NCBI GenBank assembly: GCA_012974425.1
Contig: JAAXQE010000022.1
Coordinates: forward strand, 1 to 33,636
Direction of reading: 5' to 3'
DNA: 33,636 nt
Origin: Geopsychrobacter sp.
GTDB taxonomy: Bacteria; Desulfobacterota; Desulfuromonadia; Desulfuromonadales; Geopsychrobacteraceae
Part shown: piece by piece, positions 7,334 through 16,166 of the stretch
Layout: the number at the start of each line of letters is the position of its first letter
Position numbering within the stretch: the first letter of the stretch is position 1
Made by a program: the position numbers and the translations under genes
Notes under the pieces: model-generated
The model's input: only the letters and a program-made list of their open reading frames with translations
Database searches by the model: none
Told to the model about the DNA's origin: nothing

Positions 7334-9766
7334 TTAAACAGCAAAGTACTTGGCTTGCGGATGATGTGCCACCAGGGCCGAAGTGGTCATTTCAGGAACC
7401 ATCTCAAAATTTTCGGTAAGGCTGACCCCGATCCGTTCCGGTTTCAGCAAGTCGAAGGTCGGTCTTTGCAGTTCAAGATCTGGACAAGCCGGGTAACCGA
7501 AACCGAAGCGACTGCCGCGATATTGCTGGACAATAAATCCACCGACAGCTTTGGGTTCAGCCTCGGCGATGCCGAGTTCCTTGCGCATCTGCAGATGCCA
7601 ATACTCGGCGAGGGCATCGGTCAACTCGACCCCGAAACCGTGCCAGAGCAGGTAATCCTTGTAGTTGTCTGATTCATAGAGACTCTTGGCCTTCTCCGCC
7701 AGCTTAGCTCCCAGGGTCACGACAAACAAGCCCGCCAGATCGCCCCCTTCTGCACTGGTACGGAAAAAATCACTCAAGCAAATATTCGGTGCAAAGCCCT
7801 GGCGCGGGAACCCATAGCGATACTCACGCCCGGAGTCCTCCATGACCAACTCTTCCCCCTCGCTGCGACAATTGAAATAGCCGTATGCAACCTGGGGTTG
7901 CAAGAGTCCTTCGGCGAGAGCCTCTGCCTTGATTCGGGCATAAGCGGGAACCACTTCATTCTGAACCAGTGACTCGTACTCTTCGGCGCCAAGCTTACCG
8001 CGTCGGTAGCCCCAGCGACCACGAAACAGAGCCTGCTCGTTGACCATTGAGAAGAGTGTCTCAATATCAGCCACGGTCTCGATCCGCGAACCAAGAAATG
8101 GTGGGGCGGGTATTTGCACACTGCGATCCAGCTCAAGTTTCGCTCCAGACCTGACCGCCGAGCTCTTCTGCTTAAGCTCAACCCTGGTCGACTCCAGCGT
8201 TCCTGCTTCGAAATCGCGGACGGCCTTCAAGCCGGCGAAGGCATCGGAACAGTAAACCACCGGAGACTGATAGCGCGGCGCGCACTCAGCAGCAACAAAA
8301 CGTGCCGTCAGTGCCGCGCCACCGAGCAGGATCGGCTGGGTCAGGCCAGCCTCCTGGTACTGGGCAAGATCCTCCTTCATCAGCAAGGCCGATTTGACCA
8401 ACAGGCCGGAGAGCCCGATAATGTCAGGTTTGAGCTCTTTGGCCTTGGCGATGATCTCTTCAGCCGGCACCTTGATACCGATATTGTAGACCTTGTAGCC
8501 GTTATTGGAGAGGATAATGTCGACCAGGTTCTTGCCGATGTCGTGAACATCTCCGGCGACAGTGGCGAGCAGGATACTGGTCTGCTCTTGCCCATCCAGC
8601 TTCTCCATGAATGGTTCCAGCAGCAAGACCGACTGCTTCATCGCTTCGGCCGACTGCAGGACAAAGGGGAGCAAGAGTTCACCACGACCGAAGAGTTCAC
8701 CAACCTCGCGCATTGCCGGGACCAGCAGGGTGTTGATGATATCAAGCGGCCGCCAGCGACCACGCAATTCGGTCAGGAGATCCTCAAGCCCATCCTTATC
8801 CCCCTTGAGAACTTTGTGACGCAGAAACTCCTCAAGGCGAATGGTTTTCTCATCCTCGGTATCCTCCTTGGCGACCGCCTGCTCGAAATGCTCTATGAAT
8901 GCCATCACCGGATCTGCGGTGCGGTTATAGAGCAGGTCGAAGCAGACCTCGCGGTCCTCCTGTGTGATCGAGGCCAGCGGCACTATCTTCGCGGCATCGA
9001 CGATCGCGGTATCGAGGCCCGCTGCGACCGCCTCGTGCAGGAAGACCGAATTGAGGATTTTCCGCGCGGCCGGCCGCAGACCGAAGGAGATGTTGCTGAC
9101 TCCGAGGGTAAAGCTGACTCCGGGCAGCTCCTTTTTTACCTGGCGGATTGCGTTGAGAGTTTCAATCGCGGCGGTGCGCATCGCCTCATCACCTGAGCCG
9201 ACCGTGAAGGTCAGCAGATCAAAGATCAAATCCTGAGGGCGCAGACCGTAGCTATTAACCGCCAGATCATGGATCCGTTTGGCGGCAGCAACCTTCGTCT
9301 CGCAGGTCAGCGCCATCCCCTCTTCGGTAATGGTTAGGGCCACAACCGCCGCACCATATTTCTTGGCCGCCGTGCAGATACGCGCAAGGTTCTTGCCGCC
9401 ATCTTCAAGGTTGATCGAATTGATGATTGCCCGCCCGGGATAGAGTGGCAGCGCGGCTTCGATCGTCTCCGGGCTGGTCGAATCGATCATGAGCGGCGCC
9501 TTGCAGGAGGCGGCACAGAGGCTGATCATCTTCAACATATCGCTCAGTTCATCACGCCCGGCATAAGCGACACAGATATCAAGCACCTGAGCGCCCCGCG
9601 CCTCTTGATCGAGTGCGACCCTGAGACAGCCATCCCAATCCTCGGCTAACAGCGCCTCACGAAAAGCCTTGGAGCCGTTCGGGTTACAGCGCTCACCGAG
9701 CAATAAGGGCGGGATCTCCTGCTCAAGCTCAACGGCCTGATAGAGACTGGCTACTGATTTTTTCAT
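7334..9766 (-). CDS. metH: Methionine synthase, folate/cobalamin/activation part of split MetH
   Basis: Carries the methyl-THF-binding, B12-binding and reactivation domains of cobalamin-dependent methionine synthase; 810 residues. Residues about 15-285: pterin-binding barrel (GERCNPNGSKAF, MIDSTSPE, INSINLEDGG, GVSNISFGL). Residues about 300-390: helical cap. Residues about 395-520: B12 Rossmann domain with DVHDIG (His408 is the expected cobalt ligand) and LSGLLVKSA. Residues about 560-810: activation domain with GFGYPACPD and a HHPQAKYFAV end, close to the E. coli MetH C-terminus. The homocysteine domain is absent here but encoded by the immediately upstream gene. The start ATG overlaps that gene's stop by 4 nt (ATGA), which implies tight translational coupling and an equimolar two-subunit enzyme. 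The activation region looks somewhat shorter than in E. coli. Confidence 0.95.
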   Translation of the reverse strand: MKKSVASLYQAVELEQEIPPLLLGERCNPNGSKAFREALLAEDWDGCLRVALDQEARGAQVLDICVAYAGRDELSDMLKMISLCAASCKAPLMIDSTSPETIEAALPLYPGRAIINSINLEDGGKNLARICTAAKKYGAAVVALTITEEGMALTCETKVAAAKRIHDLAVNSYGLRPQDLIFDLLTFTVGSGDEAMRTAAIETLNAIRQVKKELPGVSFTLGVSNISFGLRPAARKILNSVFLHEAVAAGLDTAIVDAAKIVPLASITQEDREVCFDLLYNRTADPVMAFIEHFEQAVAKEDTEDEKTIRLEEFLRHKVLKGDKDGLEDLLTELRGRWRPLDIINTLLVPAMREVGELFGRGELLLPFVLQSAEAMKQSVLLLEPFMEKLDGQEQTSILLATVAGDVHDIGKNLVDIILSNNGYKVYNIGIKVPAEEIIAKAKELKPDIIGLSGLLVKSALLMKEDLAQYQEAGLTQPILLGGAALTARFVAAECAPRYQSPVVYCSDAFAGLKAVRDFEAGTLESTRVELKQKSSAVRSGAKLELDRSVQIPAPPFLGSRIETVADIETLFSMVNEQALFRGRWGYRRGKLGAEEYESLVQNEVVPAYARIKAEALAEGLLQPQVAYGYFNCRSEGEELVMEDSGREYRYGFPRQGFAPNICLSDFFRTSAEGGDLAGLFVVTLGAKLAEKAKSLYESDNYKDYLLWHGFGVELTDALAEYWHLQMRKELGIAEAEPKAVGGFIVQQYRGSRFGFGYPACPDLELQRPTFDLLKPERIGVSLTENFEMVPEMTTSALVAHHPQAKYFAV

Positions 9767-10686
9767 TGAATTACCTCACGCTGGGCAGGAACCACTCCGT
9801 CGAGTTTCTCGGCCAAGGCTTTGATATGCGCCGGGCTGGTCCCGCAGCAGCCGCCGACAATACTGACGCCTAGTGAATTCACAAAATTATGCATCTGGCT
9901 AGCGAAGTCTGCGGGCGACAAGGGATAGGCTGTTTCACCATTAATCACCTCGGGCATCCCCTGGTTGGGGATCACCGAAATCCGTTTCGACCAATTATGT
10001 GACAGATAACGGATATGACTCGCCATATCCTGCGGCCCGGTCGCACAGTTCAACCCGACTGAGAGGATATTGAATGGTTCAAGGGTCGCGACGACAGCAG
10101 CGATGTCAGAGCCGACCAGCATCGTCCCCTGCTGTTCAATCGTGACCGAGGCGAGGACCGGCAGATCAAGCTTGGCACTGCTCAAAACCTCGAAGGCTGC
10201 GACCAGGGCAGTCTTTGTCTGTAACAGATCCTGACAGGTCTCGATAATCAAACAGTCGACACCCGCCTCAAGCAGGGCCTCAATCTGCTCACGTGTCGAG
10301 CGGGCCAATTCAGCGACACTGATATGGCCCAGCGACGGGAGCTTGGTACCTGGACCGATCGAACCGGCAATATATTTATCTGCACGGCCGGCGATTGCGC
10401 TGCGGGCATTTTCGACCGCGCGCTGATTAATCTCTTTGACTCTATCCTGCAGACCATACTCAGCCAACACGACCGAGGAAGCACCGAAGGTGTCTGTTTC
10501 GACGACCATCGCGCCCGCATCCAGCATGTTCTTATGCAACTGAATAATAAATTCCGGACCATGCAGGTTCAGTATTTCATTACAACCCTCACAACCGGCC
10601 CAAGCCTCGTCAGGAATCGCCATAAGTTGCAGGTTTGTGCCACACGCACCATCTAAAATCAAAATTGGATGATCTAAAAATGCCAT
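9763..10686 (-). CDS. Homocysteine S-methyltransferase subunit of split MetH
   Basis: N-terminal homocysteine/zinc domain of cobalamin-dependent methionine synthase as a separate 307-residue protein. Signatures: LDGACGTNLQ near the start, ETDTFGAS, GSIGPGTK, and the zinc cysteines in GLNCATGP and GGCCGTSP (one Cys plus the adjacent Cys pair). It activates homocysteine thiolate for methyl transfer from the B12 subunit encoded next. An AGGAG ribosome-binding site lies 9 nt before the ATG. The gene ends inside the ATG of the second metH gene (ATGA overlap). It could instead be a stand-alone betaine- or S-methylmethionine-type methyltransferase, but the coupling to a MetH that lacks this domain makes the split-enzyme reading much stronger. 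Confidence 0.93.
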   Translation of the reverse strand: MAFLDHPILILDGACGTNLQLMAIPDEAWAGCEGCNEILNLHGPEFIIQLHKNMLDAGAMVVETDTFGASSVVLAEYGLQDRVKEINQRAVENARSAIAGRADKYIAGSIGPGTKLPSLGHISVAELARSTREQIEALLEAGVDCLIIETCQDLLQTKTALVAAFEVLSSAKLDLPVLASVTIEQQGTMLVGSDIAAVVATLEPFNILSVGLNCATGPQDMASHIRYLSHNWSKRISVIPNQGMPEVINGETAYPLSPADFASQMHNFVNSLGVSIVGGCCGTSPAHIKALAEKLDGVVPAQREVIQ

Positions 10687-10722
10687 TATTTAAATACTCC
10701 TGTTTTACAAAAGTGACCGGCA

Positions 10723-10751
10723 ATTATAGGGCAAAGCTGAAAAAATGCCAA
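10723..10751 (-). promoter_or_regulatory. Sigma-70 promoter of the split metH operon
   Basis: On the minus strand TTGGCA (complement of 10746-10751) and a perfect TATAAT (complement of 10723-10728) are spaced by exactly 17 bp. Transcription would start near 10716, leaving a leader of only about 30 nt before the first metH gene. That is too short for a cobalamin or SAM riboswitch. Confidence 0.7.
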
Positions 10752-11177
10752 ATGGCTATTGCAGGAAACTTTGTTTAGCAGATGGCGACCCTCTTGGCCA
10801 TCAGTTTTAGTGTCGGAAAACGCAAGCAACTCACGCCAAACCGAAGTGATTCGCAAGAACAGAATCTCGATCTTTCGGACAGGCCGGTCTTCAGCTTGAA
10901 AAATATCCATTCGCTGCTAAACTCTTAAAGTCATTATCTTTTCTACACCAGGAAACAGCATACCAGTCTTCTTATCATGGCTGCTCTGAGCGGATCGACA
11001 TCGGTGCCGAAGCGGCCCGAATGCGCCGCGAAAACTAGCGCTAGAAAAGAGTATTGATCGTTTCAAAATATTGATGCCGTAAACGCTACGCCAAGAGAGG
11101 TATTGTTATCTTACCCGCCGTAAGATTAATATAAGTCGGCAGTATCATTTGTCATGCAACACAAAAGGGGACAGAAG
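10752..11177. other. Intergenic region, no gene seen
   Basis: About 425 bp between divergent metH and MshEN genes. A 74-codon minus-strand frame (to 10910) overlaps the metH promoter and has no recognisable protein, so I do not call it. A perfect 10-bp palindrome CTAGCGCTAG lies at 11036-11045 and a small CTTAC/GTAAG hairpin near 11110-11125. Either could be an operator. No RNA gene was recognised. Confidence 0.5.
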
Positions 11178-11225
11178 ATGACAGCAGAAGCTATGCTCGC
11201 CGTGAGTTCCAACGACACCAACTAA
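11178..11225 (+). CDS. Possible 15-codon leader peptide
   Basis: ATG at 11178 follows an AGGGGAC site with good spacing and encodes MTAEAMLAVSSNDTN, with the stop 14 nt before the MshEN start codon. No repeated amino-acid codons suggest classical attenuation. It may be a translated leader that couples to the next gene, or it may be chance. Confidence is low. Confidence 0.25.
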   Translation: MTAEAMLAVSSNDTN

Positions 11226-11239
11226 GTGAGGCAACAAAA

Positions 11240-12481
11240 ATGTCACAGCGGCTGGGAGACTTACTGGTCTTCGAAAATTTATTGACCTCTGCCCAACTCG
11301 AAAAAGCTATCGAAGCCCAGTGTCTTTATGGCGGTCGCCTCGGAACAAATATCGTTGAGCTAGATCTCCTCAGTGAAGACAAGATAGCCAAAGCCCTGAG
11401 TCGAAAACTACAATTCCCCTACATTGACCCCAAACTGTTGATGAAAATCCCGCCAGATGTGATCAAACAGATTCCAAAAAAATTGGCGTGCAAGCATCAG
11501 GTTATCCCTTGTCGGCTGGAGAAAAAACGCCTCTATCTCGCAATGTCAGACCCCACAAACCTGACAACAATTGATGCACTGGCCTTCCGACTTGGCCTTG
11601 TAATCATTCCCGTGATTGTGCCGGAGGTTCGCTTGATGCTGGCCCTGAAAAAATATTACCATCTCGAACTCTCCTTCCGCATGCAACGGCTTAGTCAAAA
11701 GCTAGCAAAAAAAACACAGGCATTAGGCACGGCCTCGGCATCAGAAGATCCGCCAGAAAGCGATCAAATTCTGGAGCTAGCAGAAGAAGACATTCTGCTC
11801 AACGATAGCACCGACGAGGATAACTGGCCATTACTCGGTGAAAATGAATCACTCGACATGCTCTCGGATCAGGATTATCCAGAACTGATCAACGTGCCAG
11901 AGCATCTACGCGCCAACCCTGGAGAGAAGAATCATCCAGAGGCAGAGACAGTTCTGCGGACAGCTTTGGAAGTTGAGAATCTTTGCCCCGAGGACCCGCC
12001 TTTCACTCAATTTTGCAAACAATTGAAGGCGGTCGAAAATCGCGATGACATCGCAAATGCCATCCTCGCCCATGTCTCACAAAAAAGCCGTGGTGTTGCG
12101 CTCCTGCTGGTTAAAGACGGCGAAGTTCATGGTTGGAAAGGTGCATGGCAAGGCAAGTTACTGGACGATTTTGAACAACTGCAGATTTCACTGGCCCAAC
12201 CATCGGTGCTGCAGACAGTATCTGTCAGCAAATCACATTATCTAGGGCCGCTCACAAAGGAAGTCGACAATATCCTGCTCTCGACGCGCTTCAACCATCA
12301 AACTCCGGAAAGCGTTCTCGTCATGCCGCTTAGCCTCGGCGGACGGCTTGTCTGCCTCCTCTATCTGCAGGATCTTGATGAAGATATTCTGGGCCAACTC
12401 CCCGAATATCAAAAATTGATCGGTAAGGTAACCATGGCTTTCGAAATTTTGATCCTCAAGAACAAAATTCTGCTGGGATAG
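11240..12481 (+). CDS. MshEN-domain protein (GspE N-terminal type) without ATPase
   Basis: A 413-residue cytoplasmic protein. The N-terminus has two tandem MshEN-type motifs, RLGDLLVFENLL...Q (residues 4-27) and RLGTNIVELDLL...K (residues 33-56). These match the RLGxxL...L...Q pattern used to bind cyclic di-GMP in MshE/GspE/PilB N-domains. Residues about 60-155 complete the GspE-N fold (FPYIDPKLL, MSDPTNLTTIDAL). A charged acidic linker (about 160-250) leads to a C-terminal region (about 260-405; GVALLLVKDGEVHGWKG, VLVMPLSLGGRLVCLLYLQD) that looks like a GAF-type sensor fold. No Walker A or B is present, so it is not a secretion ATPase. A c-di-GMP-responsive regulatory role is an inference. 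The downstream gene begins 4 bp after its stop. Confidence 0.75.
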   Translation: MSQRLGDLLVFENLLTSAQLEKAIEAQCLYGGRLGTNIVELDLLSEDKIAKALSRKLQFPYIDPKLLMKIPPDVIKQIPKKLACKHQVIPCRLEKKRLYLAMSDPTNLTTIDALAFRLGLVIIPVIVPEVRLMLALKKYYHLELSFRMQRLSQKLAKKTQALGTASASEDPPESDQILELAEEDILLNDSTDEDNWPLLGENESLDMLSDQDYPELINVPEHLRANPGEKNHPEAETVLRTALEVENLCPEDPPFTQFCKQLKAVENRDDIANAILAHVSQKSRGVALLLVKDGEVHGWKGAWQGKLLDDFEQLQISLAQPSVLQTVSVSKSHYLGPLTKEVDNILLSTRFNHQTPESVLVMPLSLGGRLVCLLYLQDLDEDILGQLPEYQKLIGKVTMAFEILILKNKILLG

Positions 12482-12485
12482 ACGA

Positions 12486-13286
12486 ATGTCGGACACAGGA
12501 CATGACCAACTCAACTCGGCTAAAGCCAGACTGCTGACCTCGGCCCTGACGGCAAATTCAGAAAAGCTCTTTCAGCTCATACAAGAGTCCGACGCCGAAA
12601 TTCTCAAGGCGATTCTGCACAATCCGAACATCTGCGATGATCACCTGATCGCTCTATTGAAACGTCGCGACCTTCCCGAATATTTAGCTAAGCTGATTCA
12701 CCAACGCAAAAGCAACAACCTCTCGCACAAATTGACCCTGGCATTGGTTAAAAATCCTTCAACCTCTGGCAGTCTGGTCCGCAGCCTGCTACCATTCCTG
12801 TATCTATTTGAGCTGGTAGATCTCTGCTTTGTCCCGGGAGTCAGCCATGACCAGCGCCTTGCGGCAGAACGGGAACTCATAAAAAGATTGCCGACCACCC
12901 CATTAGGCAACAAAATCACCCTCGCCCGGCGCGCAACGACGACGGTTGTCGGCGAAATTCTCAAAGCAGGCGACCCCCTTACGCTTGATCCCTGCCTGAA
13001 CAACCCACGCCTTAAGGAAGCCGCAGTATTTCAATTCCTCAACGGTCCAACAGCATCGGCAGCGACTATCTCCGCTGTCGCCCGCCACAGTCGCTGGAAA
13101 CAACGTGCGAACCTGCGGTTGGCAATTTTAAAAAACCAACAGACCCCGCCTATCTGGTTCACGCTCTGGCTACCAAAACTTCCGCTTGCAACAATCAATC
13201 AACTCCTTGGCAGTCACCGACTCTCGAATCAGCAAAAGAGATTGATTCAGGACCATTTAAAATGCCGTGGTCGCCAATCTGAATAA
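12486..13286 (+). CDS. Hypothetical helical-repeat protein
   Basis: 266 residues, not matched to a named family from memory. The sequence is almost entirely helical, with units of about 30-40 residues such as LFQLIQESDAEILKAILHNPNICDDHLIALLKR and LTLALVKNPSTSGSLVRSLL. The recurring hydrophobic helix-(N/D)P-helix pattern recalls HEAT/Leu-rich-variant or DUF2336-like solenoids. No signal peptide or catalytic motif is visible. It starts 4 bp after the MshEN gene, so the two are almost certainly co-expressed and may act together; a helical solenoid could serve as the binding partner. About 260 bp of non-coding sequence follow before argS. Confidence 0.6.
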   Translation: MSDTGHDQLNSAKARLLTSALTANSEKLFQLIQESDAEILKAILHNPNICDDHLIALLKRRDLPEYLAKLIHQRKSNNLSHKLTLALVKNPSTSGSLVRSLLPFLYLFELVDLCFVPGVSHDQRLAAERELIKRLPTTPLGNKITLARRATTTVVGEILKAGDPLTLDPCLNNPRLKEAAVFQFLNGPTASAATISAVARHSRWKQRANLRLAILKNQQTPPIWFTLWLPKLPLATINQLLGSHRLSNQQKRLIQDHLKCRGRQSE

Positions 13287-13545
13287 TAATTTTCACACTT
13301 ATCCCAGTTGCAAACCAAGCCGACATCGTCAAAAAATACACAGATTTTCATGGAGCACTATTTCTGCGGCAACCCATCAAAACGGTACGACCATCCTGCC
13401 ACTGTAGCGCCTGAGCGATCAGGGCTGCTTATCGCATAGCGCATCAGCAATAAACAGATTGCGCTCTTGTTGAATTGATTTTTATCCGCGGAGATGAAAT
13501 GATGCGCTGCCTTATCCGATCGACCTATTTTTCAGGAGAATACTG

Positions 13546-15294
13546 GTGAAAGACTACGTAAGCGAACAACTGCTCCAGCTTATTGAAGAGCTTAAAAATC
13601 AAGAGGTTTTACCCGCAGACCTGACACCGCGCTTTACGGTTGAGCGGACCAAGGATAAGAGTCACGGCGATTTCGCGACAAATCTGGCCCTGACCCTGGC
13701 GAAACCGGCCAAAGCCAATCCTCGCCAGATTGCCGAAAAAATTGTCGCACTACTCCCGCAGGATGGTGCGATTGAGAGAGTTGAGATTGCAGGACCAGGC
13801 TTCATCAATTTCTTCCTGGATGAAAGCTGGTTGGCGCGCCAAGTATCTGCCGCCCTGGCCGACCCTCAGCTTGGCGTACCCATAACCAAACGGCCCAAAA
13901 CGGTGGTCATCGACTACTCCTCGCCCAATCTGGCCAAAGAGATGCACGTCGGTCACCTGCGCTCAACCATCATTGGTGACGCCGTCGCGCGCACCCTCGA
14001 ATTTCTGGGCCACAAGGTGATCAGGCAGAATCATGTTGGCGACTGGGGGACTCAGTTCGGCATGCTGCTGGCCCTGATGGAACAGCTCCGGCAAACAGGG
14101 CGCGAAATCAGCATGGAACTCGCCGATCTCGAGAACTTCTACCGCCAGGCCAAACAACAATTCGATGATTCGCCCGATTTCGCCACACGCTCACGCCAAC
14201 TTGTGGTCGAATTGCAATCGGGGGACAAGCACTGCCTGGCCCTCTGGCAGGAATTTCTTAATATTTCCCTCAGCCATTGCCAGAAAATATATGATCGTCT
14301 CGGGGTCGGGCTCACACCTGAGGCGATTTACGGCGAGAGTGCATACAACGCTGACCTGCCGCTGGTCGTTAGTGATCTGGAGAAGACCGGCCTGCTGACC
14401 GAGGATCAGGGAGCCAAATGCGTTTTTCTGGACGAATTCAAGGGCCAGGACGACACACCCCTGCCGATGATCGTGCAGAAGAAAGACGGTGGCTACCTCT
14501 ACTCGACCACCGACCTTGCGGCCCTGCGCTATCGCCAGAATCAATTGAAGGCAGACCGAATCCTCTATTTTGTCGATGTTCGCCAATCACATCATTTCCG
14601 ACACCTCTTCGCCGTGGCCCGTAAGGCTGAATTCCTTGCCGCTACGACCGAGGTCGAACATATGGGTTTCGGTACCGTCATGGGCGATGATGGCAAACCG
14701 TTTAAAACCCGCAGTGGCAGCGTCGCCAAGCTGGCCGATCTGGTCGATGAAGCAGAGAAACGCGCCCGGCTGCTGGTTGCGGAAAAGAATCCGGACATGG
14801 CCGCAAGCGAACTCGATGAAATCGGGCGCATCGTCGGTATTGCCTCGATTAAATATGCCGACCTTGGCAAAAATCGCAGCAGCGATTACCTGTTCAGCTT
14901 CGACAATATGATCAGCTTTGAAGGGGACACTGGCCCCTATATGCTCTACGCCTACACCCGTGTGGCGAGCATTTTCCGCAAGGCCGAGATCGACGAGAAG
15001 AACCTCTCGGGGGATATTATCCTCGGCGAAGAGATCGAACGCGAACTTGCCAATCGTCAAATTCAGTTTGCCGAGATCCTCAACCGGGTCGCCGAGCGCG
15101 GCACTCCGCACCTGCTCTGTGGCTATCTCTACGAGCTGGCCTCGACCTTTTCCAGCTTCTATAAAAACTGCCCGGTCCTGAGCGCAGAAACTGAAGAATC
15201 GCGCAACAGCCGACTGCAACTCTGCCTGCTGACCGCGCGGATTCTCAAGCAAGGGCTCGCCCTGCTCGGTATCGGCACCCTGGAGCGGATGTAA
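13546..15294 (+). CDS. argS: Arginyl-tRNA synthetase
   Basis: Class I synthetase charging tRNA-Arg; 582 residues, typical length. The N-terminal Add-1 domain ends with [10 protein letters not shown]. The HIGH motif is present as MHVGHLRST after SPNLAKE (about residue 130). The KMSKS-equivalent loop is FKTRSGS near residue 381, as usual for ArgS. A DALR anticodon-binding domain follows ([14 protein letters not shown]...[16 protein letters not shown]). The start is a GTG at 13546 with AGGAG 7 nt upstream. The 259 bp before it contains no gene and only a small CCTGA/TCAGG hairpin near 13405-13425. Two proteins of RNA-binding or unclear function follow on the same strand. Confidence 0.97.
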   Translation: MKDYVSEQLLQLIEELKNQEVLPADLTPRFTVERTKDKSHGDFATNLALTLAKPAKANPRQIAEKIVALLPQDGAIERVEIAGPGFINFFLDESWLARQVSAALADPQLGVPITKRPKTVVIDYSSPNLAKEMHVGHLRSTIIGDAVARTLEFLGHKVIRQNHVGDWGTQFGMLLALMEQLRQTGREISMELADLENFYRQAKQQFDDSPDFATRSRQLVVELQSGDKHCLALWQEFLNISLSHCQKIYDRLGVGLTPEAIYGESAYNADLPLVVSDLEKTGLLTEDQGAKCVFLDEFKGQDDTPLPMIVQKKDGGYLYSTTDLAALRYRQNQLKADRILYFVDVRQSHHFRHLFAVARKAEFLAATTEVEHMGFGTVMGDDGKPFKTRSGSVAKLADLVDEAEKRARLLVAEKNPDMAASELDEIGRIVGIASIKYADLGKNRSSDYLFSFDNMISFEGDTGPYMLYAYTRVASIFRKAEIDEKNLSGDIILGEEIERELANRQIQFAEILNRVAERGTPHLLCGYLYELASTFSSFYKNCPVLSAETEESRNSRLQLCLLTARILKQGLALLGIGTLERM

Positions 15295-15351
15295 GCGGCG
15301 CGTACCGCAACTTAAATGAGTATGCCGTTCACAACGCTAAGACGGATCTAA

Positions 15352-15750
15352 ATGAGCCCCGAATTTAACTGCCGCTGTTGCGGCCATTGCTGTCTCACTC
15401 TGGTTGATGCCTATAATGGTTGCGTCAGTGATGCAGACATTCAGCGCTGGAAGCAGTTGGGCCGGGAGGATCTCCTCGCCTGGGTAGAAACTCTCGAGCT
15501 CGGGCCGGGAAACCAGCTCCACACCGCCTGGATCAACCCGGAAACGGGAGAGGATGTAGAGCGTTGCCCCTGGCTGCTCGACATGCTCGACGGTAACGGC
15601 TACCTCTGTGGTATCGATTCGATCAAACCGGATCACTGTCGTGCCTATCCGGAGCACCAGAAGCACGCCGAACAAACCGGCTGTCAGGGTCATAAACGGC
15701 CTGACGAGATATCTGTCGAACCAGCGAAGAAAGGTCAGCAGGATGAGTAA
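15352..15750 (+). CDS. YkgJ-family cysteine cluster protein
   Basis: 132 residues. Begins with the CRCCGHCC cluster (residues 8-15) typical of the YkgJ/UPF0153 family, which is thought to bind zinc or an iron-sulfur cluster. Later cysteines occur in RCPWL, YLCGID and DHCRAYP, as in the family pattern. The C-terminal tail is charged. Function is unknown. It lies 57 bp after argS and its end overlaps the RRM-gene start by 8 bp, so the two are co-translated. Confidence 0.82.
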   Translation: MSPEFNCRCCGHCCLTLVDAYNGCVSDADIQRWKQLGREDLLAWVETLELGPGNQLHTAWINPETGEDVERCPWLLDMLDGNGYLCGIDSIKPDHCRAYPEHQKHAEQTGCQGHKRPDEISVEPAKKGQQDE

Positions 15751-16081
15751 GAAATCGAAGGTCAACGAAATTTATGTGGGGGATATTTCGTTTGAAGTTG
15801 AAGAGGAAGATTTGCATAAGCTGTTCTCGGTTTGCGGTACAGTCCGCGCAATCAACATGCTGAAAGATGATAGAACCGGTAATTTCAACGGCCGGGCATT
15901 CATTCGCATGTCGAGCGACGCCGAAGCCAAAGAAGCGATCAACATGCTTGACGGCACGCGCTTGATTGATCGTTGTATCTGTGTCAGTGCGGCACGCGAC
16001 AAACCGCTCAATGTGGCGGTCGCTGTGGTTGAAGAGAAGAAGAAACCGCGACGTGAGCGGCCGAAACGCACGCGAAAGTAA
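15743..16081 (+). CDS. RNA-binding protein with single RRM domain
   Basis: 112 residues. One RRM: RNP2 is IYVGDI (residues about 9-14), RNP1 is NGRAFIRM (about residues 48-55), with the alpha1 region EEDLHKLFSVCGTV. The C-terminal tail EEKKKPRRERPKRTRK is strongly basic and should add non-specific RNA affinity. Such stand-alone RRM proteins resemble the cyanobacterial Rbp group and occur in several proteobacteria; the targets are unknown. RNP1 has Arg where many RRMs have an aromatic residue, so stacking may be weaker. I chose the ATG at 15743 because MSKKSKVNEIYVGD begins the domain normally; longer in-frame sequence lies inside the YkgJ gene. A terminator follows after about 25 bp. Confidence 0.86.
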   Translation: MSKKSKVNEIYVGDISFEVEEEDLHKLFSVCGTVRAINMLKDDRTGNFNGRAFIRMSSDAEAKEAINMLDGTRLIDRCICVSAARDKPLNVAVAVVEEKKKPRRERPKRTRK

Positions 16082-16105
16082 CGCGCGTCCCTATAAAGGG
16101 TTATT

Positions 16106-16146
16106 AAAAAATGAGCAGATTCCATAATGAGTCCTGCTCATTTTTT
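16106..16146 (+). terminator. Rho-independent terminator after the RRM gene
   Basis: Inverted repeat AAAAAATGAGCAG (16106-16118) with CTGCTCATTTTTT (16134-16146) and a run of T on the plus strand. It closes the argS-YkgJ-RRM segment. Confidence 0.9.
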
Positions 16147-16166
16147 TGTTTGGTTCACTAACTTAA

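Noticed and set aside
7303-7344. Longer start for the OmpA-family lipoprotein
   Set aside because: The extra codons enter the metH end and displace the lipoprotein signal; no ribosome-binding site supports them.
8114-9196. 360-codon plus-strand frame opposite metH
   Set aside because: Antisense to the conserved folate/B12 domains, with no motif or start signal of its own.
10686-10910. 74-codon minus-strand frame upstream of metH
   Set aside because: It spans the metH sigma-70 promoter, ends at the metH start codon, and has no recognisable protein or ribosome-binding site.
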